A stretch of DNA of 64,000 bases from the NCBI RefSeq assembly GCF_016860605.1, contig NZ_BNJR01000012.1, positions 62,001 to 126,000 of the forward strand, given 5' to 3'. Position 1 is the stretch's first letter, and each line of letters opens with the position of its first letter. The notes under the pieces were generated by a model. That model searched no databases, was not told the DNA's origin, and worked only from the letters and a program-made list of their open reading frames with translations. Of the stretch, positions 34,381-43,798 are shown piece by piece. The DNA comes from Lentilactobacillus fungorum. Its GTDB lineage: Bacteria; Bacillota; Bacilli; Lactobacillales; Lactobacillaceae. The position numbers were made by a program, and so were the translations under genes.

Positions 34381-35653
34381 TGACAAGCTTCCTTTCAATC
34401 ATTGCGATCATCTGCTCACGAACTTCAGCCATCGGAATATCTGAAAGCACCACGCCCAAGAACCCACGGGCTACTAAGCGCTGAGCAACTTCTTTGGTCA
34501 GCCCCCGACTCATCAGATAGTAAAGCTGGTCTTGATTAATGCGTCCAACACTGGCAGCGTGGCCGGCAATAACGTCATTTTCATCAATTAATAAAATTGG
34601 GTCGGCATCGCCTCTGGCTTTGGGTGAGAGCATCAGCACCCGGTTTTCTTGTTGGGCTTTAGAACCGTGGGCGCCTTTAATAATTTTGCCAATGCCGTTG
34701 AAAACTAATGCCGACGCCCCGAGTAGGATGCCGCGTTGTAAAATATTTCCTTCTGAATGGGCACCATAATTGGTCACTTGGGTATCAATTCCTTGAGTCT
34801 GGCGATCAGTTGAAATGGCCACCGTTTGCATTTCCGTATGCGAGCCAACCCCCACTAAATCAGAATCAAAGTCAGCAACCGTATTGCCGTCATTGAACAA
34901 GCCGACGGTCCAATCAATTCGCGCGTCTCTGTCCAAGTAGCCCCGGCGGTTAATATATGAATGCGTTTGGGCTGCTAATGAATCCAATGCGGAAAACTTT
35001 ACATAACTGCCAGCCGCCGCCACGATTTCAACCATGACGTGAGCAGGATTTTCAGTTTCCCCAACGGTTGCCAGCCGCTGAAGGACTTTAAACCGGCTAT
35101 TTTCACCGGCCACGATTAATGTATGGTTGACAAAATTGGTTGTCTGGCGGCTGTCTTGAAACTGCAAGAGGTTGATTGGTTCATCAATTTCAACGTCGTC
35201 TGGAACATATAAAAAGGCGCCACCGTTGACCAACGCCGCGTTGGCTGCAGTTAAGCGGTCCTCATCAAAATGAATTGCTTTTGAAAATAAGAACTGCTTG
35301 ACGAGATCACCATGTTCTTTAATCGCCGTCGCCAAATCACAGAGAATAACACCTTGCTTAATTAATTTTTCACTTAATTTGGCCTTGGCAACGATCTGCC
35401 CCACACTGGCAAATTGGTACGCGGCTGATTCGTTAACCACCGTTTGGGGGATCGACATATTGATACCTGGATCAGCCGTTAAATTTAATAAAGGCCAACT
35501 GTGATAATTAATTTTGGCAAAGATTGGCATTTCCAAGTCATCAATTTTTGACCAGGCCCGCTGCCGCAAGTCAGTTAACCATTGTGGTTCACTAGCAAAC
35601 TTTGAACTTTCAAGCAGCGCGGGATCTTTTTTTAATACAGCAGCTTTTGGCAT
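34361..35653 (-). CDS. sufD: Fe-S cluster assembly protein SufD
   Basis: 430-residue SufBD-family subunit. It shares with SufB the C-terminal VAGHAASVGRINQDQLYYL region and ends with the FLGVVLSDIP segment. It forms a SufB-SufC2-SufD complex. The ATG at 35653 is 1 nt after the sufC stop and preceded by GGGGGT; a longer frame would run back into sufC. Confidence 0.93.
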   Translation of the reverse strand: MPKAAVLKKDPALLESSKFASEPQWLTDLRQRAWSKIDDLEMPIFAKINYHSWPLLNLTADPGINMSIPQTVVNESAAYQFASVGQIVAKAKLSEKLIKQGVILCDLATAIKEHGDLVKQFLFSKAIHFDEDRLTAANAALVNGGAFLYVPDDVEIDEPINLLQFQDSRQTTNFVNHTLIVAGENSRFKVLQRLATVGETENPAHVMVEIVAAAGSYVKFSALDSLAAQTHSYINRRGYLDRDARIDWTVGLFNDGNTVADFDSDLVGVGSHTEMQTVAISTDRQTQGIDTQVTNYGAHSEGNILQRGILLGASALVFNGIGKIIKGAHGSKAQQENRVLMLSPKARGDADPILLIDENDVIAGHAASVGRINQDQLYYLMSRGLTKEVAQRLVARGFLGVVLSDIPMAEVREQMIAMIERKLVNGQRTE

Positions 35654-35654
35654 C

Positions 35655-36473
35655 TTATCGACCCCCGTTTCCTGCCGGAACATCTTCGTCAACTAAGTCA
35701 ACATCTAGGTTAAGTTCTGCCCGCAAGCCAGCATACCCAGTCCTTTCGAGTTCCTTGGCTAACGAATCATCGCCGGTTTTGACAATCCGGCCACCCATCA
35801 TTACGTGAACCTGATCTGGATGAATGTAGTTTAGCAGGCGTTGGTAGTGGGTAATCATCAACACACCAAAATCGGGACTCATCATTTCATTGACACCTTT
35901 TGAAACGACCTGCAAGGCATCAATATCCAACCCAGAATCAATTTCATCTAAAATTGCAAAGGTTGGTTTAATGGTCATCAGCTGTAAAATTTCGTTTCGC
36001 TTTTTCTCGCCACCAGAAAACCCTTCATTTAAGTAACGTTCGGCCATATCGGCTGACATGTTCAAAACATCCAGGTTATGATCAAGCTGCTTTAAAAATG
36101 TTCGAATTGGAATTGGCTTATCTGCCGGTCGGGTGGCGTTAACGGCAGCCCGCATAAATTCCGAGTTCGTAATGCCCTTGATCTCAGCCGGATATTGCAT
36201 GGCTAAAAATAACCCAGCCCGGGCGCGTTCATCAACCGTCTTATCTAAAAGACTTTCCCCATCCAAAGTGATATCGCCCTTTGTCACAATGTACTTAGGG
36301 TTTCCCATGATCGTTTCTGATAAAGTTGATTTACCGGTTCCATTAGGTCCCATAATTGCGTGGGTTTCGCCAGTATTCATCGTTAAATTAACGCCCTTTA
36401 GAATTTCTTTAGTTGCCTTTGTCTCTTCATCAGCAACGCTGACATGTAGATCACTTACTTTCAAAGTTGTCAT
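35655..36473 (-). CDS. sufC: Fe-S cluster assembly ATPase SufC
   Basis: 272-residue ABC-type ATPase powering the SufBCD scaffold. Walker A is GPNGTGKST, the signature is FSGGEKKRNEI, and Walker B ends in FAILDEIDSGLDID, the SufC-specific form. First gene of the suf operon (sufC-D-S-U-B-T-transporter). AAAGGAGG precedes the ATG at ideal spacing. The C-terminus is a few residues longer and acidic (DVDLVDEDV). Confidence 0.95.
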   Translation of the reverse strand: MTTLKVSDLHVSVADEETKATKEILKGVNLTMNTGETHAIMGPNGTGKSTLSETIMGNPKYIVTKGDITLDGESLLDKTVDERARAGLFLAMQYPAEIKGITNSEFMRAAVNATRPADKPIPIRTFLKQLDHNLDVLNMSADMAERYLNEGFSGGEKKRNEILQLMTIKPTFAILDEIDSGLDIDALQVVSKGVNEMMSPDFGVLMITHYQRLLNYIHPDQVHVMMGGRIVKTGDDSLAKELERTGYAGLRAELNLDVDLVDEDVPAGNGGR

Positions 36474-36785
36474 TATGGCAACCTCCTTTCAGGTTTCAAT
36501 ACCTTACAATTCCATGAAAGCCAGATTATGAGAATTCCGTTAAGAATAAAATTAGCTTTTATCATAAACTCCTATTGCCATTTGCGCAATGTGCGATTTT
36601 TTATTCATTTAAATAAAATAGCGCTTTCTTAGCCATCCATCAATATCTCGCACGTTTTGACCGTCACTTCAGCTTAAAGTAATTAAGTATAAATTTCTAA
36701 AAAAAGATTGTTTTATCATAAAATTAGAATATTATTAGAAGCATATCTGCTAAATGACAACTCAAATTACTAAGTAGGTGACGAA
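36474..36785 (+). promoter_or_regulatory. Divergent promoter region between sufC and gltB
   Basis: For gltB, TTGTTT (36708-36713) and TATTAT (36730-36735) are 16 nt apart, about 50 nt before the start. For sufC only a weak CATAAT candidate is visible near 36526. The region is AT-rich and has no recognisable riboswitch or terminator. Confidence 0.55.
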
Positions 36786-39700
36786 ATGAGCCAATTAACA
36801 TCTTCAGGAAAGTTAATGTATTCCGATAAGTTTGAACATGCTGCCTGTGGCATGGGCTTTATCACCCAAGTTGACGGCAAGGCCAGCCATCAACTGGTTG
36901 AAAAAGCTTTAACCATGCTGCAGCGAATGAATCACCGTGGCGGTACCGGTGCCGAGCCGGATACTGGTGATGGGGCTGGCATTTTAATGGCCATGCCCGA
37001 CGCCTTCTTTCGCAGTGAGATGGCCAAAGTTGAGCTGACACTTCCTAAGAAGGGCGATTATGCGGTTGCCCAATTATTTCTACCACATAATGAACAAGAA
37101 CGTGATGCAATGTTAAAGGCCGTTATCCAGAAAATAGAAGTCGCCGGTTTCACCGTTTTGTGGACCCGTTCCGTTCCATTTGTTTATGAAAGCTGCGGCC
37201 CAGCAGCTCAAAAATCAATGCCTGGTTTTGCTCAAGTCATTATTAAAAGAAGCTTTGAGGTTAAGCCTGGCCGCGATTTTGAAGACCGCCTGTACGTGTT
37301 ACGCCGGCAACTGGAAAAAACGTTTGATCGGCAATCGATGTATATCTGTTCGCTTTCCAGTCGTACCCTCGTCTATAAGGGAATGTTGCACGCTTATCAA
37401 GTGAGCCGGTTTTATTCGGACCTACATCACCCCGAAATGAAAAGTGCTATTTGCCTGATTCACTCCCGATTTTCCACCAACACATTTCCCAGTTGGGACC
37501 GTGCCCAACCATTTCGCTTTTTAGCCCACAATGGTGAAATCAATACTTTAAAGGGCGCCGAAAATTGGATGACCAGCCACGACATTGAAATTTACGATGA
37601 GGATGATTCTGATTCAGCCAAACTGGAAAACTGTATGGAGTATCTTTACCGCCATGGACGCACCATTCCTCAATCGCTGATGATGATGGTGCCAGAAGCT
37701 TGGGGCAAGGGGGCCGATCTTCCCACTAAGCAGCGCGCTTTTGATGAGTATAACGCGACGTTCACTGCCCCATGGGACGGTCCGGCCGCGCTTTGTTTTA
37801 CTGACGGTATCCAAGTTGGTGCTTTTCTGGATCGAAATGGCTTACGGCCTTCCCGCTACACCTTGACAAAGGACAACGAATTAATCGTTGCTTCAGAATC
37901 AGGCGTGGTTGACGTTGCCCCAGAAGACATCGTTGACAAAGGGATTCTGTCGCCGGCACAAATGCTGCTAGTCGATACTGATAAAGGCAAAATTTACAAG
38001 TCTGACGAACTCAAGCACCAATTTTCAGAGGCCCATCCATATGAACAATGGTTAACCGCCAACCGGCTTACGTTAGATAAGTTGCCGGAAGTCAAATCCG
38101 AGCCGAAAGTTACTGGCGATGCCCTTCAAAAACTTTGGCGACGAAACGGCTACACTCACGAAGTCATCGAAACGGCCTTGATTCCCATGGCCAAAAATGG
38201 CGGTGAACCGGTTGTTGCCATGGGCTTTGATTCACCTTTAGCGGTTCTCAGTAAAAAGCCGGAGTCTTTATTTACCTATTTCAAACAATCGTTTGCTCAA
38301 GTGACTAATCCACCGATTGACCCTCTGCGAGAAAAGATTGTGATTAGCACCACGCTTTTCTTGGGTCGAGACGGAGATGTCACCCAAGACGCGGCAGGAA
38401 ATTGTCAAAAATTGCGAATTGACAGTCCGATTTTGGATGATCAAGCCTATGCCAAGATTTCCAACCTGGATTTGCCGGCCTTCAAAGTCGCCAAACTTTC
38501 ATTAGCTTACGACTTAACTGCCACACCGAATCGATTGGCCCACGTGTTGGAACGTCTGTTTAAGCAAGCAGAAAATGCCATCGATAATGGCGCAACCATC
38601 CTGATTTTATCTGATCGGCCAGTTCATGAACATCAAATGACGATTCCTGTTTTGCTGGCGGTCGCCGGCCTTAATAATTATTTGGTTCGCCAAGGTAAAG
38701 GCACGGCAGCTTCAATCGTCGTCGATACCGCCGAAGCCTGCGAAATCCACCACTTTGCCTGCTTGGTCGGCTATGGGGCAATGGCCATTCACCCTTACGG
38801 TGCATTTGCCACCCTAACAGAACGCGGCTTGGATCGCCAAATTCCAAGCTATTGCCGAGCTTCAACTAAAGGCATCATCAAGATCATGAGTCGAATGGGG
38901 ATTTCTACGGTTGCTGGTTATCAAGGCGCTCAATTATTTGAAGCTGTTGGTCTAGCTGACAGCGTTGTTAATCAGTATTTCACCGGCACGCCAACTCGGA
39001 TCGGTGGTATTCAGTTGGATCAGATTGAAAATGAATATTATCAAAAATATCAGTTGGCTTATGGCAGTCGATCAATCGATGATTTACCATCCGGTGGCAG
39101 CTTCCAATACAAAGTCGACGGTGAATACCATCTTTATAATCCAAAATCGATTTATCAATTCCAAAAGGCCGTCCGTTCAGGGGATTATCAAGAATATCAA
39201 AAGTATGCCGCTCAAATGAACCAAGAAGCTCAAGCTAATCCAACAACTCTGCGGTCCATGTGGCAGGTTCACCAAGCTGGTAATCAACCAGTTCCTTTAA
39301 GTGAAGTTGAACCAGTGAGTTCCATTGTTAAGCGATTCAAGGCTGGCGCTATGAGTTTCGGCGCACTTTCTCAAGAGGCCCATGAAACCATTGCAATTGC
39401 GATGAATAAACTGGGTGCTCGCAGCAACACCGGCGAGGGTGGCGAAGACTGGCGACGTTTCCACGTTGGCAAAGACGGCGTGGATCGCAACAGTAAGATT
39501 AAGCAGGTATCCACCGCCCGCTTTGGTGTCAACACCGAATACTTGATGAGTGCCGAAGAGATTCAAATTAAGATGGCCCAAGGCGCCAAGCCTGGTGAAG
39601 GCGGTCAATTGCCAGCTGGCAAAGCCTACCCGTGGGTCGCAAATATCCGCGGTTCAATTGCTGGCGTCCAACTGATTTCACCGCCGCCCCATCACGATAT

Positions 39701-41246
39701 TTACTCCATTGAAGATTTAAAGCAGCTTATTTATGACTTAAAGCAGGTTAATCCTTATGCCATCATCAACGTCAAACTGGTTTCATCAACCGGGGTTGGC
39801 ACGATTGCGGCTGGCGTGGTTAAAGCCGGCGCCAATACCGTTGTTGTTTCTGGTTACGACGGTGGCACTGGTGCGGCTCCCAGAAACTCAACCCGCGACT
39901 GTGGGCTGCCTTGGGAAATGGGCTTGGCCGACGCGCACCAAACGTTAGCACTTAACCACCTACGTCAACGGACAACCCTAGAAGTTGATGGTAAGTTACT
40001 TACCGGCCGAGATATCGCCATTGCAATCATGTTGGGTGCCGAGGAATTTAGCTTTGCCACCCTAACCATGGTTGCTATCGGCTGTATCATGATGCGGAAG
40101 TGTAATTTAAATACCTGCCCAGTTGGGATCACGACTCAAAACCCAGACTTAAGAAAGTTATATGCTGGCAAGCCTGAATACATTATGAACATGATGCGCT
40201 TCTTGGCTGAAGACCTCAGAGAACAAATGGCACAATTAGGTTATCGAACTGTCGATCAAATGGTCGGTCACGGTGAACATTTACAACCACGCTATGTACC
40301 AGCTGGCAAGGCTAAGACGCTCAATTACGATCGCATCATTCAAAAAACCATCCCAATCGCGCGCAAGGTAAAAGACCCCTTCAAGCCAAAGTACAATTGG
40401 CCAGATTTGGATCAGTTTGCTAAGGCCAGTCTTAAAAATGGTACTTCAACAACCGTCAATCTCCCAATTAATAATACCATGCGCGCAGTGGGAACTCGAA
40501 TGGGTGGCTGGATTGGCGCTCATTTCGGCAACAATGGCTTAAAACCCGGCTTGCTTAAATTCCACTATCAAGGGACGGCTGGCCAAAGCTTTGGGGCCTT
40601 CATCACTCAAGGAATGGAAGTCAAGTTAACCGGCGAAGCAAATGATTATGTTGGTAAAGGCCTTTCCGGCGGCCGCTTGATTGTCGCCGCACCTAAACAA
40701 GCTAGGAATTTGTACACCCACTCGCCAATTATCGGCAACGTTGCCTGCTTTGGGGCAACCGGTGGCGAGGCTTACTTCAATGGCCGAGCCGGCGAGCGAT
40801 TCTGTGTTAGAAACTCGGGCGCCAATGTTGTCGTTGAAGGTATTGGCAACAATGGTTGTGAGTACATGACCGGCGGCGTTGCGGTCATCCTTGGCCGAAC
40901 GGGGAGAAACTTTGCGGCCGGTATGTCTGGTGGCATCGCCTATGTGTACGATTGGACTCACGAATTCGAAAAGAACTGTAATCGCGACTTGGTTGACCTC
41001 TATCGTGTCGGTGAAAATGGCGATGATCGAATCTTGAAACAATTAATTCGCAAGCATTACACCTATACCCAATCAGAGACTGCCAAGCAAATTCTTGACA
41101 ATTGGGAAAAGGAAAAACACACGTTCATTAAGGTTTACCCGCGGGATTATCATAAGATGCACGATTTGATCAAACAATTCACCAAATCGGGCATTCCTAA
41201 GGAACAAGTGATCGAAAAAGCATTTTATCTGGCAACGGGGCAATAA
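36786..41246 (+). CDS. gltB: Glutamate synthase large subunit
   Basis: 1486-residue glutamine-2-oxoglutarate amidotransferase. A propeptide of 20 residues precedes the catalytic Cys21 (HAACGMGFITQ), which becomes the N-terminal nucleophile. Then come the class-II glutaminase domain (NHRGGTGAEPDTGDGAG), a central domain, the FMN-binding synthase barrel (GAMSFGALSQEAHE, SGYDGGTGAAPR), the 3Fe-4S cysteines (CIMMRKCNLNTCPVGI) and a beta-helix tail. AGGTGACGAA fits the ATG at 36786. Complete GOGAT is uncommon in lactobacilli as a whole. Its partner gltD lies 660 bp on, after five repeats. Confidence 0.95.
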   Translation: MSQLTSSGKLMYSDKFEHAACGMGFITQVDGKASHQLVEKALTMLQRMNHRGGTGAEPDTGDGAGILMAMPDAFFRSEMAKVELTLPKKGDYAVAQLFLPHNEQERDAMLKAVIQKIEVAGFTVLWTRSVPFVYESCGPAAQKSMPGFAQVIIKRSFEVKPGRDFEDRLYVLRRQLEKTFDRQSMYICSLSSRTLVYKGMLHAYQVSRFYSDLHHPEMKSAICLIHSRFSTNTFPSWDRAQPFRFLAHNGEINTLKGAENWMTSHDIEIYDEDDSDSAKLENCMEYLYRHGRTIPQSLMMMVPEAWGKGADLPTKQRAFDEYNATFTAPWDGPAALCFTDGIQVGAFLDRNGLRPSRYTLTKDNELIVASESGVVDVAPEDIVDKGILSPAQMLLVDTDKGKIYKSDELKHQFSEAHPYEQWLTANRLTLDKLPEVKSEPKVTGDALQKLWRRNGYTHEVIETALIPMAKNGGEPVVAMGFDSPLAVLSKKPESLFTYFKQSFAQVTNPPIDPLREKIVISTTLFLGRDGDVTQDAAGNCQKLRIDSPILDDQAYAKISNLDLPAFKVAKLSLAYDLTATPNRLAHVLERLFKQAENAIDNGATILILSDRPVHEHQMTIPVLLAVAGLNNYLVRQGKGTAASIVVDTAEACEIHHFACLVGYGAMAIHPYGAFATLTERGLDRQIPSYCRASTKGIIKIMSRMGISTVAGYQGAQLFEAVGLADSVVNQYFTGTPTRIGGIQLDQIENEYYQKYQLAYGSRSIDDLPSGGSFQYKVDGEYHLYNPKSIYQFQKAVRSGDYQEYQKYAAQMNQEAQANPTTLRSMWQVHQAGNQPVPLSEVEPVSSIVKRFKAGAMSFGALSQEAHETIAIAMNKLGARSNTGEGGEDWRRFHVGKDGVDRNSKIKQVSTARFGVNTEYLMSAEEIQIKMAQGAKPGEGGQLPAGKAYPWVANIRGSIAGVQLISPPPHHDIYSIEDLKQLIYDLKQVNPYAIINVKLVSSTGVGTIAAGVVKAGANTVVVSGYDGGTGAAPRNSTRDCGLPWEMGLADAHQTLALNHLRQRTTLEVDGKLLTGRDIAIAIMLGAEEFSFATLTMVAIGCIMMRKCNLNTCPVGITTQNPDLRKLYAGKPEYIMNMMRFLAEDLREQMAQLGYRTVDQMVGHGEHLQPRYVPAGKAKTLNYDRIIQKTIPIARKVKDPFKPKYNWPDLDQFAKASLKNGTSTTVNLPINNTMRAVGTRMGGWIGAHFGNNGLKPGLLKFHYQGTAGQSFGAFITQGMEVKLTGEANDYVGKGLSGGRLIVAAPKQARNLYTHSPIIGNVACFGATGGEAYFNGRAGERFCVRNSGANVVVEGIGNNGCEYMTGGVAVILGRTGRNFAAGMSGGIAYVYDWTHEFEKNCNRDLVDLYRVGENGDDRILKQLIRKHYTYTQSETAKQILDNWEKEKHTFIKVYPRDYHKMHDLIKQFTKSGIPKEQVIEKAFYLATGQ

Positions 41247-41265
41247 AGTTACCCTTATTTAGCAG

Positions 41266-41886
41266 AGTCGGGCACCGCCAAGCAGTAGTCTGCACATAAG
41301 CGCCTTGGCGAAAAATTCCAAAACTGGAATTCTTGTCCGAGGCGACTTACGGTTTGGTTTCTAATCACCTGACTCCGCTCACTTTATTCTTAGGACAGCT
41401 ACGCAAAGCAGGGATCTGCGCGTAAGCACCTCAACCAAAAATCCCAAACCTGGGGATTTCTGGTTGAGGAGCCTTACGCTCCGATCCCTAAGCGCTTTGC
41501 TTCGCTCACTGATTTTAGGACAGCTACGCAAAGCAGAAACTTCCGCATAAAACATCTTGGCCAAAAATCCAAGCCCGGGATTTCCGGCCAAGATGCCTTA
41601 TGCTCCAGTTTCTAAACGCTTTGCTCCGCTCACTTTATTTTTAGGACAGCTGCGCAAAGCAGAAAGCTGCGTGTAAGCCTACTTGTCCAAAAATCCAAAC
41701 CCGGGATTTCCGGCCAAGTAAACTTACACTCCGCTTTCTAGGCGCTTTGCTCCGCTCACTTTATTTTTAGGACAGCTGCGCAAAGCAGAAAGCTGCACCT
41801 AAGTCAACTTGGCCAAAAATCCAAGCCCGGGATTTCCGGCCAAGTTGACTTAGGCTCCGCTTTCTAAACGCTTTGCTCCGCTCACT
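41266..41886 (+). repeat. Palindromic repeat group F (5 tandem copies) between gltB and gltD
   Basis: F1 (41266-41383, diverged), F2 (41391-41510), F3 (41516-41634), F4 (41642-41760) and F5 (41768-41886) are 118-120 bp with 5-7 bp spacers, all in the same direction. F5 ends 22 nt before the gltD ATG. Inner stems include CTCAACC/GGTTGAG (F2), ATCTTGGCC/GGCCAAGAT (F3, nearly identical to B3) and TCAACTTGGCC/GGCCAAGTTGA (F5). F4's stem is imperfect. This is the longest array in the window. Confidence 0.95.
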
Positions 41887-41908
41887 TCGTTAGAATAGGA
41901 GGAACAAC

Positions 41909-43342
41909 ATGGCAGATCCAAAAGGTTTTATGAAATACCCCCGAAAAGATAATCCCATGCGGCCAATCATGCAGCGGGTCAAAGACTTTAACGTCATGGA
42001 ATTAGACTTAGGCGACGGCGATCGGCGTCAACAAGCCCAGCGCTGCATGAACTGCGGTATTCCATTTTGCCATCACGGCGTTTTCTATGGTGGCAAGCGG
42101 GCCGTCAGTGGCTGCCCCAACGATAATTTAATTCCTGAATGGAACGATTTGGTCTATCAAGACCGCGACCAAGCCGCTTTCGAGCGTTTGAGCCGCACCA
42201 ACTGTTTACCGGACATGACCGGCCGAGTCTGTCCCGCACCCTGTGAAGCATCCTGTGTCCAAGCACTAAATGGGCCGGGAATTACAATTCGCAATAATGA
42301 AAAATTTATCATTGAACAAGCCTTCAAAAATGGTTGGGTAGTTGATTCTGGCAAGCCGCTTCACCGAACTGGCAAAACAGTCGCCATTATTGGCAGCGGG
42401 CCAGCCGGGATCGCCGCGGCCTGGCGGCTCAATCAACTTGGCCATTCCGTCACAATTTTTGAACGCGATGATCGATTTGGTGGCTTACTCATGTATGGCA
42501 TCCCCAACATGAAGCTGCCCAAAGAAATTGTAGAACGACGCATTCAAACGCTGCGAGATGTTGGCATTGAGCTGGTAGCCAATACCGAAGTCGGCACTGA
42601 TATTTCTGCCGAAGAACTCAAGCAGCACTTCGATCGGGTGGTTATTTGTACTGGCGCCCGACAATATCGTGATCTAGACGTTGTTGGCCGAGATTTAGCC
42701 AGTATTTATCCTGCCGTTGATTATCTGCGGCGGGCAACTCAATCGGTTATCAAAAATGGTCCGGCCGCTTCAGTTGAACTCAAGGGCAAACACGTGTTGG
42801 TTCTCGGCGGCGGCGATACCGGTAACGACTGCATCGGCACCGTCATTCGCCAAGGCTGCGCTGGCATTACACAATTAGAAATCAATCCGGCTTTACCTAA
42901 AACCCGCACGGCTGATAATCAGTGGCCCGAATGGCCAATGGTGCAAAAAAACGGTTACGGTCAAAAAGAAGCTCGGGTGCTGTTTGGTGACATTACAACC
43001 TACTCGGCAACTGCAACCGGCTTTACTGGTAAAAACGGTCACGTCACGACTGCCGAAATTAGCAAAGTGGACCACTACCAGCCAATTGCCGGTAGTGAAA
43101 AACTAATCAAAGCCGATCTGGTCTTGTTAGCCATGGGATTCACCGGGGCTGAACAGTGGTTATTTGATCAGTTTGACATCACCGAAAAAAACGCTAATTA
43201 TACAACTAATGATAGTCAAGTATTTATTGCCGGCGATTGTCGAAGAGGCCCTAGCTTAGTGATTTGGGGAATCCACGAAGGTCGAATGTGTGCTGAAAAA
43301 GTGGACCAATCTCTTCAAGTGTTGGCAAATACACGCATTTAA
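41909..43342 (+). CDS. gltD: Glutamate synthase small subunit
   Basis: 477-residue NADPH-dependent flavoprotein passing electrons to GltB. The N-terminal 4Fe-4S region has CMNCGIPFC, CPNDNLIP, then CPAPCEASC. FAD and NADPH Rossmann motifs follow: IIGSGPAGIAAAW and VLGGGDTGNDC. The final AGDCRRGPSLVIWGIHEG segment is typical. ATAGGAGG lies directly after repeat F5 and fits the ATG. Expression relative to gltB may be changed by the 640-nt hairpin-rich junction. Confidence 0.95.
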   Translation: MADPKGFMKYPRKDNPMRPIMQRVKDFNVMELDLGDGDRRQQAQRCMNCGIPFCHHGVFYGGKRAVSGCPNDNLIPEWNDLVYQDRDQAAFERLSRTNCLPDMTGRVCPAPCEASCVQALNGPGITIRNNEKFIIEQAFKNGWVVDSGKPLHRTGKTVAIIGSGPAGIAAAWRLNQLGHSVTIFERDDRFGGLLMYGIPNMKLPKEIVERRIQTLRDVGIELVANTEVGTDISAEELKQHFDRVVICTGARQYRDLDVVGRDLASIYPAVDYLRRATQSVIKNGPAASVELKGKHVLVLGGGDTGNDCIGTVIRQGCAGITQLEINPALPKTRTADNQWPEWPMVQKNGYGQKEARVLFGDITTYSATATGFTGKNGHVTTAEISKVDHYQPIAGSEKLIKADLVLLAMGFTGAEQWLFDQFDITEKNANYTTNDSQVFIAGDCRRGPSLVIWGIHEGRMCAEKVDQSLQVLANTRI

Positions 43343-43798
43343 GGTAATCACTAACTAGATAAACCACAAAAATGAGGTTGTCATTGGGGTCAATAAAAAA
43401 GCTCATCGAAAAGTTGAGTTATTCGTCAAATGTCCTAAAGTAAGAGATATCAAGATTGCGACGGCAATGGGGTGTCTCTTACTTTAGGATGTTGCCTAAT
43501 AATTTTGTAGTATCAACATAGGGTATTTCCTTCTTTCTGAAAAATCTTCGTCGTGGTTGACTTTGATGAACAGACTGGGAATGCCCGCTTTTTATTCTAG
43601 CGATAAATAAAAAAATCCGTCATCAGTAATAGATAAAACCTATTATCAACAACAGATATTGGAAAACTTAGAAAAACCACTCGTCCTCTTTGAAAGTTAC
43701 ATTTCAAAAGGCGAGTGGTTTTTAGATTTGGCATTATTAAAAGCCGTTGAGGGAAAAGCAGTCTATATGTGACGCCCTTGTGGGAATCGATAGTCGAT
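43343..43798 (+). terminator. Gap with a 67-bp inverted repeat and a terminator
   Basis: TCCTAAAGTAAGAGATA (from 43433) pairs with TGTCTCTTACTTTAGGA (to 43499), a near-perfect inverted repeat with about 33 nt between; its origin is unknown, perhaps a tiny mobile-element remnant. At 43671-43723, AAAACCACTCG and CGAGTGG followed by TTTTT form a bidirectional terminator shared by the convergent gltD and C26 genes. Confidence 0.7.

Noticed and set aside
41266-41886. Repeat array as a CRISPR or integron attC array
   Set aside because: Spacers are only 4-8 bp, the units are 120-bp palindromes, there are no cas genes or integrase, and genes are not arranged as cassettes.
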